Positions 24,664 through 35,197 of a stretch of DNA of 64,000 nucleotides are shown here, piece after piece. The position numbers were made by a program, and so were the translations under genes. Source of the DNA: Tubiluchus corallicola (lineage: Eukaryota > Priapulida > Priapulimorpha > Priapulimorphida > Tubiluchidae). The notes beneath the pieces were generated by a model, which saw nothing but the letters and a program-made list of their open reading frames with translations, made no database searches and was not told the DNA's origin. The stretch's first letter is position 1. Each line of letters starts with the position of its first letter. Where the stretch lies: assembly GCA_030141605.1 (NCBI GenBank), contig JAQGDQ010000082.1:43501-107500 (forward strand), given 5' to 3'.

Positions 24664-26492
24664 CCTTTCCCTATGTGACTTCTTGTGTAATAATAAGTTG
24701 TCTATTAATATTTTAATCATCACTTCTATTTCATTAACACCTTCTTCTATTTTACCTTTCCTCTTTTTCTACCTTCTTTTCATTATCTACATACAATGGC
24801 CACCGTCATATCACCACCACCCCCACAACGTCAGCAGAACTTGTACCAATCAGTTCCAACGTACCTTTTCTGTCGTCTACTTTGTAAATGCTACTGTAAA
24901 ACAAAATTGTAGCAACATTCTGGGTTGTTTCTATGTCAGGATAACCAGGATATTCCCAGTAACCACAGAGTTTGGCAATAACGTCACTTGCAATGTTGTC
25001 ACCATCATAGATGGTCAGATAGTCCAATCCGCAGCGATCTGACTGCATGATATCCACAGTACTGAATGAAATTCGCACTACCTGCCAGAGAAAACATCCA
25101 ACATGTTTACTGAGATGTGTATACATAAAAGACCAATACACGCACGCACGCACGCACGCACTCACTCACTCACTCACACACGCACACACACACACACGCA
25201 CGCACGCACGCACGCATATATACATACGTACATATGATGTACTGGCGGCAAATTAAGATAGATAGATATATAGACAGATAGATAGGCTGTCCAAAATTTC
25301 CGCGAGTACATAGTAATTAGTTCTGAAACAAACAGCTATATGTCATCTGTTATTAAAAGGTCATGATAACGCGTTTGAAGAGGGAATAAACAAAAAAAAC
25401 ATTTCTCAAAAATGTAAAACGTCAGTAGGAAGACTACAGCGACGGCGCGAATATCAAGCCACATCCTTCTAGGATGGGCTACTGAACTCGCAGAAGTGAC
25501 TCAGTCAGTTTTTGGTGTATAGAATATATAACTTCCGTCCACTAGAAAACAACCAGGGTTTATACGAATAACACCACCCAGAGAGAACGCAGTCGGGTTA
25601 AACGTAATGCTGTTCAGTGTTCACGGTCCCCATGACGCCGTTTTGATTTACTTTGTATAAAATTAAATTATTTTTAATTTGTAGAAAATTTATCGGCATA
25701 ATTGCTTTCGTTCAAGAAACTTGACATCGTGTCAGAAACTATACAGCTATTAACAGAATAGCCACAGAAAAAAAAACGTGGATACTACAAAGCTAACTGA
25801 AAGAGTTTCACAAAGCGCAGTTTTATTGGCGTGGTGCCAAATTTCTATGTTACGTTGCCTTTAAATTTTAGCTGTGTTATATCATGTGCCAAATGAAATT
25901 CTGAGGCTAGAAAAATATTTCGACACGTTGAATTTACGTTGAAGTAAATTTTATTTGACTGAATGCCTATAAAACAAAACACCACACATACGATATTTAC
26001 AACAAATAAACTACATCCAATAATCAGTTAATCACACAATATGTAAATAACACATTATTCCAACGAATACACATGTATTAATAAAAGAAGCAGTCGTTAT
26101 TGATAATGCTGCCAGCACGAATGATCATGTTGTGTCGTTTCGTATCACAATGTGTCGTATCGTATTGCACCCTATTGTATCGTATCGTATCACACCGTAT
26201 CGTATGGTACCGCATCTTATCATACAGAATAGATTCCGCTTTGTATCATTATTATCGATTACCAACACTACAGAGGTATTCGACACTAATCGATAAACTT
26301 AGTCAGCAAGTAATTATTATTATTATCATACCTTTCCTTCAGGTGCAAACACTCTCCAGTTGCACAGGGCATCGGTCGGATATTGGTCCGCCTCGTCGTA
26401 GAACGGCGACGTGATTCTCTGAGACTCTTCAATGTGGTAGTCCAATGTGGTCAAGTTACAACCAGGATAATCAAGTGGATTTAGTTCATCGT
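16408..26492 (-). CDS. CUB-LDLa-trypsin-like serine protease homologue, catalytically inactive (5' exon(s) missing)
   Basis: Seven exons on the minus strand, in coding order: 26492-26332, 25081-24865, 23985-23836, 21521-21299, 20037-19772, 18165-18020 and 16569-16408. All join in phase with GT-AG borders, giving about 440 residues. Order: a CUB domain (four cysteines: GCN, LCNW, DRCG, LCGY); one LDL-receptor class A repeat ending [12 protein letters not shown]; and an S1 trypsin-fold domain with an activation site NTR/IVGG and linker cysteine LECGIQ. Trypsin-pocket residues are kept (DACTGD, SWG, G226 equivalent), as is Asp102 (DNDIAL). However, TAAHC reads TAAQC and GDSGGP reads GDRGGP. Two of three catalytic residues are lost, so it should bind but not cleave. 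Family knowledge: such homologues often act as cofactors in immune or developmental cascades. No signal-peptide exon was found upstream. Confidence 0.88.
16736..17074. mobile_element. Foldback / long-TIR element in the last intron of the protease homologue
   Basis: Bases 16736-16860 and 16955-17074 are inverted copies of each other over about 120 bp. Both contain TTTATTAAGCGCAG, TCAATGCTAGAAATCA and AAGGCACAAAAT, and they are separated by about 95 bases. The arrangement is typical of a MITE or foldback transposon. No coding capacity. Confidence 0.75.
18020..18165 (-). CDS. Protease homologue exon: S1 loop before the active serine
   Basis: Encodes [36 protein letters not shown]. Keeps Asp189 for a trypsin-type pocket. 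There is an extra cysteine (GVCYY) between the usual C168 and C182. Donor GTAAGT. Confidence 0.87.
19772..20037 (-). CDS. Protease homologue exon: S1 middle part
   Basis: Encodes [34 protein letters not shown] (Asp102 retained), TTVCLPQ and [10 protein letters not shown]. Donor GTAGGC lies just below 19772. Confidence 0.88.
21299..21521 (-). CDS. Protease homologue exon: activation site and S1 N-terminal part
   Basis: Encodes [16 protein letters not shown], then [25 protein letters not shown] and LTAAQCFN. The codon at the His57 position is CAG (Gln). Confidence 0.88.
21689..21772. repeat. (TCA/TCG)n trinucleotide repeat
   Basis: Mixed CATCAT and CGTCGT runs in the intron upstream of the activation-site exon. 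Confidence 0.85.
23018..23114. repeat. (GTCT)n / (TATC)n tetranucleotide repeat
   Basis: GTCTGTCT units with CAGT and GCCT variants, passing into CTATCTAT. Intronic. Confidence 0.85.
23836..23985 (-). CDS. Protease homologue exon: end of CUB plus LDL-receptor class A repeat
   Basis: Starts [11 protein letters not shown] (last CUB strand), then [13 protein letters not shown] and [15 protein letters not shown]. The final cysteine codon is split across the next junction. Calcium-site acidic residues are all present. Confidence 0.85.
24607..24661. repeat. (CT)n microsatellite
   Basis: About 27 uninterrupted CT units, intronic, about 200 bases downstream (in gene direction) of the second CUB exon. 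Confidence 0.95.
24865..25081 (-). CDS. Protease homologue exon: CUB domain, second half
   Basis: Begins in phase 0 ([12 protein letters not shown]) and contains [12 protein letters not shown], the calcium-binding CUB signature region, then [13 protein letters not shown]. Ends AAAAG before donor GTACGT. Confidence 0.85.
25139..25218. repeat. (CGCA)n-(CTCA)n-(CA)n compound microsatellite
   Basis: Three related tetranucleotide/dinucleotide runs, followed by short GATA units near 25257-25285. Lies in the intron between the two CUB exons. Confidence 0.9.
26137..26225. repeat. (CGTAT)n pentanucleotide repeat, degenerate
   Basis: Repeated CGTATCGTAT with CACAC and TGTGT variants, just downstream of the first CUB exon in gene direction. 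Confidence 0.8.
26332..26492 (-). CDS. Protease homologue exon: CUB domain, first half
   Basis: Encodes [16 protein letters not shown] through [13 protein letters not shown]. Acceptor CTCAG lies just above 26492 and donor GTATGA just below 26332. Starts two bases into a codon, so at least one earlier exon exists. Confidence 0.82.
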
Positions 26493-28393
26493 CTGAGAAA
26501 CAAATGCATTTTGAAAACCAATTGGGCCACCAGTAGGGGACATGGTTGCAATAACTTCAAGTAAAATTGAGTTTGGCCCTGAAATATGATATCACTACCC
26601 GTGTATGGTTGCAAACTTGTCGCTATGAATTTGACACTACAACATTATGGCCTATTATTTATTATTATTAATATTCTTTATTGGCAAATGTTGCATACAA
26701 CGTAAACATAAAATTAAAATCATATTTACAATAAAACTTGTATGTGACCAGTTTAGAAAAAACTGATAAAAGCAATAGCGTCACGCACTTAAACCTAAAT
26801 TAAAACTATATACAAATGATTTGGAAAAATTACAAAATGCACACATTATAATACACAATGCAAAAACATTAAGAATTAAATTAAAAATATACATGATTTC
26901 CAAATAGCAAAGAAATTTACAAAATGTACAAACTACACAACAGATTCACATTGAAAAATCCTATCACAAACCTCAGCAGTACTTGCACTCTACGCTTCAT
27001 AATATTATCATTTCCGTGCTGCATCGCACAAATCACTTCAGTGCTGTACTATAGTGAAAATACAACTTTTTTAACACGGGCCTTTGACTTACTAACTGAC
27101 CTGCAATGTAAAAATTTCCAGGGGAGCCCATACCTGTAAAATCTCGGTCGTCTTTTTGTATCATTTTGAAAGTAAAAAAACATACAACTTTTTTGACAAA
27201 GTGTGACCTTAGACCTCTGGGAAAATCATTTAACCATAAAAAATCTTGTAGGTTACAGCATCGAACATGGGTAGATCAATATTTACTACAAAGATGAACA
27301 AAGAAGTTAATTCGAACCTCAAATGTTCGCTTGCGTCAGTTCATAAAGAAAAAAACTCTGTTTTCAGATTATCTAATTGTTATAGCCTTTTGTACGTTTT
27401 CCAACATTTCCAAATTTAATACTTGTTTTATATTAACTACGAATCTTCATTTACGTGCCGTGACGTGATATAATATTATAATTTATACACAGGCACCAAT
27501 TTACTTAATCTGGGATTCTCAAAATCAACCATTCAGCTTCAATATGTGCACATGTACTGCGCCGTGGAATTGTCAAAACGTGCAGAACTTTAACTTATAA
27601 TGACAAGGAAATAAAATGCTCTCGAATAAAATTTTATTTTATGGTAAACACGCAAGTCTATAACGGCTGCATAATAAATTAAGTGGACTAACTGACTTGT
27701 ATCCAAGTTAAAACTATTAGTTAAAGGTTGTACTCCGAAATGTTTGTTTTGTGATTGTTTTATCTGTGAAATATGGAAATATATATGTGCATACAACATA
27801 GTACAGCAAACATAGAAAATAGGACTAACCCATAAAACATACAGTGTTTAAGATAAAATTGTCAGTGAGACACATTGTACACAGACCAAATGATTATTAT
27901 AAATTCATTAGCTGTAAATTTGTAATTTATCACAATTTGTGCTAATCCATGTTAAATAAGGATAAAATGGTAACTAGATGACACAGAACAGTTTATGCGT
28001 GTCTGTGCAGAGCCAGTATCTAAAATGGTTGAGCGTGAGACTTGAAATCGCAAGATTCTGTGTATAAGTCCTGGTCCGTTCGCAATTTTTCAGCGCTTCC
28101 TTCTTCAATTAATTAACGGTTAAGCTAATTTTTGCAAGTAGAATATCATTGTGACTTGATGCCAGATGGTGTAGACTGTAGAGGGTATTAAGTCAACTCG
28201 GGAGACCAACCACTTACTGAATGTATTAAAGATTATATAAATGATATATAACTGGTATCGCTTTGTGTGTGTAATATATGTATCATAAGTGGCTTTGACT
28301 GGCTGAGTATTATTTGAATAGGAACTCAGACCTGCTCTGCCATTCTACAATAGTAGCCCAAATAACAGGCATCCGATCTAAAATCGTAAGATA
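26493..28393. other. Non-coding stretch expected to hold the missing 5' exon of the protease homologue
   Basis: The protease homologue needs at least one more exon (signal peptide) upstream on the - strand. I could not identify one here. A short ATG frame with a weak donor near 28360 was considered and rejected. The rest is AT-rich, perhaps with an old LINE 3' end around 26650-27140. Confidence 0.35.
28020..28090 (+). repeat. tRNA-like SINE fragment (tentative)
   Basis: Contains a Pol III A-box-like TGGTTGAGCG at 28027-28036 and a B-box-like GTATAAGTCC at 28062-28071. The neighbourhood partly resembles 63290-63385. The spacing is shorter than in a true tRNA. Confidence 0.25.
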
Positions 28394-30236
28394 GACCACT
28401 TTATTTTAAACGCTAAAGACAACTTCCAAGTGCGAGAAAATTTCCCGTGCAATTATTCCGATCATGACTTTGTAACAATAGTAGATAAAAAAGTACCACT
28501 CAAAAACAATACAGGTACAGTCTGGCCTACAATCAGAGATTTTACTGCATATAATAAAGACCCATTTCAAGATACGTAGAAATATTTACGCAATGAGTGA
28601 GATTGGTTTACAAATAGAAACGCTAATAAATAATGTAGAATACTCTCTCGATAACTATGCACCCTATAAAAAGTCAAAATATATCAGTAACAAGCTAATA
28701 CAAAATATGCTTGCCCGTGGACAGGTACAGAACTAGCAAGACTGAGACACAATAAAAATGAATTATATAGGACATGGTTACATTTAAAGTGTAGAAACAA
28801 TTATAATAACTGCAAAAAGGCACGAAAAAATTTAGTAACTACCAAAAATAGAAAACTCGAAAACAAAATATAATACTAATTAGTGCAAGAATACGCTTGG
28901 AAAATCTGGAATTTTGCCTCAACAACATAATGCAAATATACGCGGTATATTCAAAAATCAACCAGTAACACAATCCACTTCTCATTTACTAGCTTCACCG
29001 AATACGACATATTTAAAACATTAAACGATTTAAATATAAATAAAGGAAGTGGTCCCTTAGACATGGCAATAAAAATCTTGAAAAAGCTGTGCTAGTACCA
29101 TTACTACTCATTTGTCATGTGGGTAAACAAGTAAACATAACTCTAGTACACAAGAAAGATGAAGTTAAAAACTACAGACCCGTTCCAGTAGTGCTTGTAT
29201 TAGCCAGAATATTACAAAGAGTTATCTACAATCAAAGAAACTATTACATTGAATAATAATAATAATAAATTACTATCAAAACATCTGTTCAGATTTAGAA
29301 AACTACATTCTACTTGATTGCAGATAACTCACTGAAGCCATTGAAAAGCTTTTGGCAGCCTTGGTCATAATTTACTACTCGATAGCTCATGCCAATTAGG
29401 ATTCGATTCTACTTTGCTCAAACAAGTTAATAATTACCTACTAAGTAGAAAATAAAGAGTCAAGCTGAACAAACACACTTTCTCAATTGTGGGACACACC
29501 ACAGAGAGGCATCCCTCAAGGTACCATATTAGGTCCTTTACTCTTTTGTTCATATGTCAATAAAATTCATTTAGTTTTATATAACTCACGTTTAACACAA
29601 TACACAGAGGATACAACTATCTATATAGCACAAGAAAAATACCTAATATTGAAGAATAATTTAGAAAAAGACATAACAAATATAAATGCAGTATTTAAGT
29701 ATTTCGGTTTAAAAATGAATGATGAAAAGTAGAATTTACGATAATATCACCCAAAACAAATGACATTATATCCGCTGACACAACACTAAAAATAGGTTAC
29801 GACAAGCCAGAGGCTATTTAGCCAAGAAAACAAAAATCCTCGCGTCGTTTACAAACGTCTTATGCTATCACATTATTTGTATGGCTGCACTTTAATTCAA
29901 AACGTTAGAAAAGAAATTTTTACAAAACTAAATACAATGCAAAATTACGCATTTGCGATGCAAAAATCTACCTATCTATCTATCTATCTGTTCAGAAATA
30001 CAAAAATATGGCGGCTAGATGCAATTAATACAGTGTATCAACCACATCAAGTAGATGAAAAGCACATGATGACCAATATCATTATATTCAAAATCTATTT
30101 AACATACATACCGTTAAAAAGTACATGTAATCCAACTTTGTCAAACTTTTTTATCTGCAGCGTCCCACAGTGGACATACGTTAAACATATAAAAAACACC
30201 AGTGCTTTGACAAACATTGTTCTAAGTTACATATAA
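28394..30236 (+). mobile_element. Degenerate Jockey/CR1-like LINE
   Basis: Pieces of one retrotransposon in order on the + strand. The endonuclease C-terminus is at 28394-28579 (DHFILNAKD ... NYSDHDFVTIV). The RT N-terminal motif is at 29134-29255 (ITLVHKKDEVKNYRP). A GFRK-type motif lies near 29290. The RT core is at 29487-29732 (RGIPQGTILGPLLFCSYVNK). The C-terminal domain is at 29862-30236. Frames are broken by several stops and frameshifts. The catalytic box that should be Y/F-A-D-D reads YTEDTT, so the element is dead. A (CTAT)n run interrupts the C-terminal part near 29970. Clade assignment is approximate. Confidence 0.8.
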
Positions 30237-31084
30237 ACAAATTAGAAAAAAGTTCTTTGCTTAAGAACTGCGCGACCTAATTGCTGCGCTTCCAGTATTA
30301 ACCATGAACGTTTAGGTAGAAATAAATATAACTCGAAATAAGCTATTAGAGTGAGAGACAGTGTACTTTGCATTATACCCTTGAGATATGGTGTTTACTT
30401 AGGTTTATACTCTGTATGTAATATTATAGACGGCAACCCACGCACATACTGTGATTAAATAATTGCAGCAAATTCAAATAATTGAACAAAACGTTTAATC
30501 AACAAACTTTGGCAGGAAGCTTAATCTTATGCATGTTTTATCAATCCTAATAAATTAATTTTGCCATTGCAGGTACTGAATGTTGTTGTTAGCACACATT
30601 TTTGTTTCTTACACTCTATGCTGCTTGTTCTAATTATAGTAACATAGGAATTTCAGTTACTTGTGTTTACAACTGGGTGATGAAATATTCTAAATTCTAA
30701 AATCTGGGAAACAGTAAGACGATATTCTAGTGTAAAATGGTTTTCAAAATAATTTTTGACGAATCCAGACGATATAACTTGAAAAATTAAACGTTTTTAT
30801 AAAATTCAAAAAATTTGATAAAAAACTGCGATTGTTTTAAAAATTAGATGCGAGTTCCTGTTACAGATTGTCCTGCTTGTGAACATTTCACTGTATATGG
30901 GCAATAATGTTTGTTACTCATCCATCACACATGGTAACACATACAAGATATTCACTTATTTTTATATCATTCAACATTTTGCAAGTCGGTATCTAACCAA
31001 CATCAGTGTAGGTGGTTGCTGGGTCTAACTCATTATTAAAGATATTCCTTAAAGGACAAAACATTCTTAACAAATAATGTTTAA
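30237..31084. other. Non-coding DNA, LINE 3' side
   Basis: AT-rich; nothing recognisable apart from a short ATTCCTTAA/TTAAGGAAT inverted pair around 31043-31090. Confidence 0.35.
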
Positions 31085-31558
31085 GGAATTCGTCCTGAAA
31101 TTTTCTATCACTTATATGTTGTCTTGTGGCTTACAGAACTTACGTTAGAAGGAATGCTTCATAATATTTGTAATTTGAACTCCTGCGATGACCCTTAGAC
31201 GCAACCATTTTGACGGTTGGTCGTTTGAAACGAGTTTAGATAACATTGAGTAAAATTTGAAAAAATAATCAGAGCATTCGTAGCGCACACTTTACTATTC
31301 AAGCAAAAGTATAAATTATTTTTCTTGTCAATAAGATCAAAAATAAGTTTTTTTTGGTAAGTCAGTGGTGCACACTGGGAAGGTGAGTCAGTGTCATACC
31401 AATTAAATTAAGAACGGTTTAAATTACCAAGAACATTCTTTTCTAATTACATAACTCTTTCAAGCAGGTTAGCGTAATGCTAAGCAATGTATCTCTGGCA
31501 TGGACTAACTTTAACATTGCCATTTTCTTCCCCTCATCTTTCTTAGGTGATTAAACTA
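31085..31558 (-). repeat. Dispersed repeat family B, copy 1
   Basis: Read on the minus strand, this matches 50237-50720 and 53155-53650 across its length. Landmarks are GAAGAAAATGGCAATG at its 5' end, GTAATTAG in the middle, CGCAAT/CTCAATGTTATCTAAACT, and CAGGACGAATT at its 3' end. Non-coding. Confidence 0.65.
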
Positions 31559-32129
31559 CCAGAGGTGAAGGAAGTTAACAGAAGAAATATCTGTGGAACA
31601 GAATGGCAGATGATACTACTTAGAAGCTATTTTTCTCGGTGATCACACAACCAACTATTAACCAGAACATGGCACTGCTTCACTTCGACTCCAAACAGTT
31701 GGTTTGATTTACAAAACGTTTTCATGTACTTCTCATCGTTCCTGGCTACTGACTGTGTTTTGAGCACAACGCGATTTGGATCTCTTCGTGCACTGATACT
31801 CGACTTATTTATTTTGAAAACTAGAGCATTATGACCGATTTTGAATCACTTTAACTTTTGCAGCAGGAACTATTATCATCAGACGTGTTTCATTTAGAAA
31901 CTGCCAGCTGTTCTAGCAGTTTGTGCATCTGTTTGTAAAAAGTGTCAAGTTACAACAATTTGAATGAGGACACGTTTTTAACAAAAAGTACATATAGAAT
32001 ACATTTACGGAATTTATTTTATTTCACGGTGACTGATATGCGAATATACGTTTAGACACGCATTATCACATTATAAGTAATACAAGTCACTGTGAGGCGG
32101 AAGAGGAAGGAGCATTATGCTATCGGATC

Positions 32130-32430
32130 CTCCTCCAAATAGTTGAGCAATTGACAATTAACATTACATAATAATTAACACATGTTATAACGTACACAGT
32201 TAAACAAAATAAGTTTTGTTAGTAACAGGACGAATTAATTATACCGTTGTAGCAAGTATTGGCTTGATGCAGGCTAAGATTTTTTATTTCACGAGGAATT
32301 GAGAACCATATTTTAATAGCATTATATTTTGATGACTGTTCCATTATATTTCTTTTTGGAAGAGCTTTTACATAGTTTTCAAATGAATATCTTGTGTAAT
32401 GATCATGTTAATTTGAAACTGGACTAAAGT
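32130..32430 (-). mobile_element. LINE C-terminal fragment (minus strand)
   Basis: On the minus strand, 32390-32250 reads YVKALPKRNIMEQSSKYNA, then IKIWFSIPREIKNLSL. This is the usual end of Jockey/CR1-type ORF2 proteins (Y...R...QxSxKYxxxxxWxxIPxEIK). The frame decays after that. The 5' part of the element is absent. Confidence 0.6.
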
Positions 32431-32656
32431 ATGACTGAAAAGCTGGTGGAAGAAGTGAATTGTGATATTCATACATGAAATGGAGACAATACATGCCATT
32501 TCACTTTAATCAATGCACAATACATTTCTTTCACTTTAAGAGTTTTGGAAGACAAGTAGATTATATATGTATGATGATTATATCTTATATGATATACGTT
32601 GTATTAGTTTATCAATTTTGTTTAAGGTAAACCAGGACTACGAATCAAAACAAATC

Positions 32657-32752
32657 TCTCTCGCTCTTTCTCTGTCTCTCTCTCGCTCTCTCTCTTCTCT
32701 CCCCCTCTCTCTCTTCTCCTTCTCTCCTCTCCCTCTGTCTCTCTTTCTCCGT
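32657..32752. repeat. CT-rich microsatellite
   Basis: (CT)n with TCGC, TGTC and CCCC interruptions. Confidence 0.9.
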
Positions 32753-33110
32753 GTTAAACCAGTATTTTTTCACGATTAAAACAGACTGCGATCATGGTAG
32801 TAATAATGAATTGCTAATGGACGCACAACTAGCGTTTGCATTGAAAGTGTACTTAGCAACGGTGCGGTATTAATTCAATACCAATCAAATCACAGCAGCT
32901 TCGGTGAAAGCTATCATTACGAATTCTGTGTCTACTAACCCTAATTATCAGTGCTTGCTTACCGTGGAATGAAAGCCGGGCCTAGATTATTGATGGAACG
33001 TCTGGTCTAAATAGTGTCGCTGTCTTTCCCACTTCCCTATAAATGTGAAATGTATTTGAGGCACGTGCAAATATCCGGATTGGAAGTCTTGATAAAACTG
33101 GGGCTTCTAC

Positions 33111-33390
33111 GGGGATGTCCAGAAAAAAATTTCCCCACGTCAACTCGCAACCCTTCATCCTTACGGACGCGTTTGTAAAAGCGCCCCCATCGTCGTGTAG
33201 TCCGGTTCCTCATTTTTCCTGAACTATAAATTAGCGCCCAAATACCGCATGAATTGTCACAAGGGACATCGGGGGTAAATTCTAAGAGAAGAATCCGGGC
33301 TACACACTGATGTGAGTATCGCTCATAAATGCCTCTACCAGGATGAAGGGGTAACGTGTTAATTTGTGGCAACATTTTCAGACGATCCCG
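33111..33390. mobile_element. MITE family A, copy 2
   Basis: Ends are inverted repeats: GGGGATGTCCAGAAAAAAAT at the left, and CGGGATCGTCTGAAAATG when the right end is read in reverse. Each is followed inside by CCCTTCATCCT and a GGTAGAGG-like or equivalent block. It is shorter than copy 1 (about 280 versus 420 bp). The 112-codon open frame on the minus strand across it is probably incidental. Confidence 0.7.
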
Positions 33391-33639
33391 TATATTGATC
33401 TTGTGAATACATTTATGTTTTGTCTATAGACAAAGTACGTTTAGAAAGAAATAATTGTTTTACTGGCATAGTATGGTTTGGGGGTTTAATTATTTCAGGA
33501 TGCTTGATGTTTACGTCTGTAACATGTTTATTTAGACATACACATAGTCAATCGTCGAGTTTGTAATTAATTTAGAACTATAGTTTGAAATTTGTAATAA
33601 AATCTTTATTAACTATTATTATTATAACATAAATAAAAT

Positions 33640-34110
33640 CATGTTGAAATTTTGTATCACTTACATGCTGTCTTATTGTGCACAACCCTGTATAAAACTT
33701 GTAAATTTAAGCTTCCGCGATGACTATTAGGCGTAGCCATTTTGAGAGTCAGTCGTTTGGAATAAGTTTAGATAACATTGCGCAAAGTTTGAAGAATAAT
33801 CATAGCATTCGTAGCACGCTCTTGCTAACTAAGCAAAAATTTAAATTACTTTGTATTGTCAAAAGGTTCCATATCATAAGTTCACTTAGCATCAAAAATG
33901 TGTTCTTTGATGAGTGAGTGATGCGCACTAGGATGGCGATGCAGCGCCGTTTTACCGGTGACACGAATATTTTAAATTATTAAGTTCTTTCTAATTACAT
34001 AAATCTTTTACAACTGGTACGCGTAATGCAAAGTAATATAATTTTGTGTGGAAAGGTTTTTGGGACATATTTTAAAACAGCCTTTCTTTCCCATCAAGGC
34101 GACTTGAGTC
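33640..34110 (-). repeat. Dispersed repeat family B, copy 2
   Basis: Its reverse complement aligns with 50237-50720: TATGTCCCAAAAA, CACACAAAATTATATTACTT, GTAATTAG, then CGCAATGTTATCTAAACTT and TGTGCACAATAAGACA, the last shared with 53155-53650. It lies about 250 bases to the right of MITE copy 2. Confidence 0.7.
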
Positions 34111-34853
34111 CAATAAGTCAATCCTCAACTATACGCATGTAACACTTTGCAAAGCTCTTTCTAAAAAATTCAAAACATGTAATATGCAAAATGAAATTGT
34201 ACACCGATGATTAAGGAATTTTTCTTTGGAATTAATTCGTGAACATTTAAAATTTCATTGCGTACAAACAAGGCATTTAATTACATAAATGTTAACTATC
34301 AGCCAAAGCAAACATTGAGTTTACGTTATCCCGCAACTAGTCTTATTAATCATTTTATGAGATCATTTAATTGGATAATAAAACGTTTCGTGTGTAACAC
34401 ATTATTTCCGTGTTATAATTTCTTAGAACATTTAAAATTGGTTTGTTTGTATCAAAATTGTGCAAGTGTGAATTTATATCGTAAATGAATCCACTTGAAC
34501 TGCTGTTAGGCCTGCAAGAATAGACAGGTTGTACAAGTGTATTTAAGGTCGCGCAATAAAAATGTTGAAAGATTATTTTAATAGCTGCAGCAATATTTGC
34601 ATTGCGTAGAAAAATTGGGATAGTTTAAATATGTTAGATTTATTCAGAAGATTACTTAGAAAAACCTTACTAAACCTTACAAGCAAGAAACTTCTAAAAC
34701 TGCGCTGGTATTCAAAAAGCTTTTAGCTGTTGTCAGGGTGACAGACTGGCGGACTAATAAGGATGCCATACAAGATTCCAATGCTTTTCGCAAATCTGCA
34801 TGAGGAGAGCATGCAGAGTTATGATTATGAAGTTGTAAATTGGCTTCACCGCA
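34111..34853. other. Non-coding DNA before the CRE/NRF1 cluster
   Basis: AT-rich, no recognised gene or repeat. Confidence 0.3.
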
Positions 34854-35197
34854 TGACGTCATTATAATGGCGTGGGTTTTGCGTGAGCTTACCTACAAGA
34901 ACTCTTGCGGACACGTTTTTGATTGAAAAGATTGAAAATAAGGAAAGTTGCATCGCTAATTCATCGTCGCGAAGCCAGTGTAGTTTATTGCGCATGCGCT
35001 GTCTGTTTCTTAAAGGAAAGAAAGTTGTTGCCACGTTACTCCGCGTTGCGATTTCACACCTCGGTAGGTTTTTCATCTGATAGTTCAGAACAGTATGAAA
35101 ATGTAAGAGAATGTGACTTTAAGCAAATGTGTGGGCGTCGCAAGTATTCGAATGTGAGAAACCTTAGTGATGGTTTACTTCAACGCTTTTTTGTCAG
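34854..35197 (+). promoter_or_regulatory. Candidate promoter and non-coding first exon (CRE + NRF1 + strong splice donor)
   Basis: A perfect CRE (TGACGTCA, 34854-34861) is followed by a perfect NRF1-type palindrome (TGCGCATGCGC, 34989-34999) in a locally GC-richer patch. Then comes a strong donor, TTTGTCAG/GTAAGA, at 35197/35198. CRE and NRF1 sites mark TATA-less promoters in animals. A transcript starting between them and splicing at 35197 would run toward the candidate exons at 41 kb. An open frame (34923-35201) spans this but has no family resemblance. Inference only. Confidence 0.35.

Noticed and set aside
24581-25042. 153-codon + strand frame
   Set aside because: Antisense shadow of the CUB exon plus a CT microsatellite.
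28325-28368. Minus-strand ATG frame (MPVIWATIVEWQS) before a GTCTGA donor, as the missing signal-peptide exon of the protease homologue
   Set aside because: Too short and too weakly hydrophobic, and the donor is poor.
33037-33375. 112-codon minus-strand frame
   Set aside because: Coincides with MITE copy 2, and the homologous copy 1 shows no conserved coding frame.
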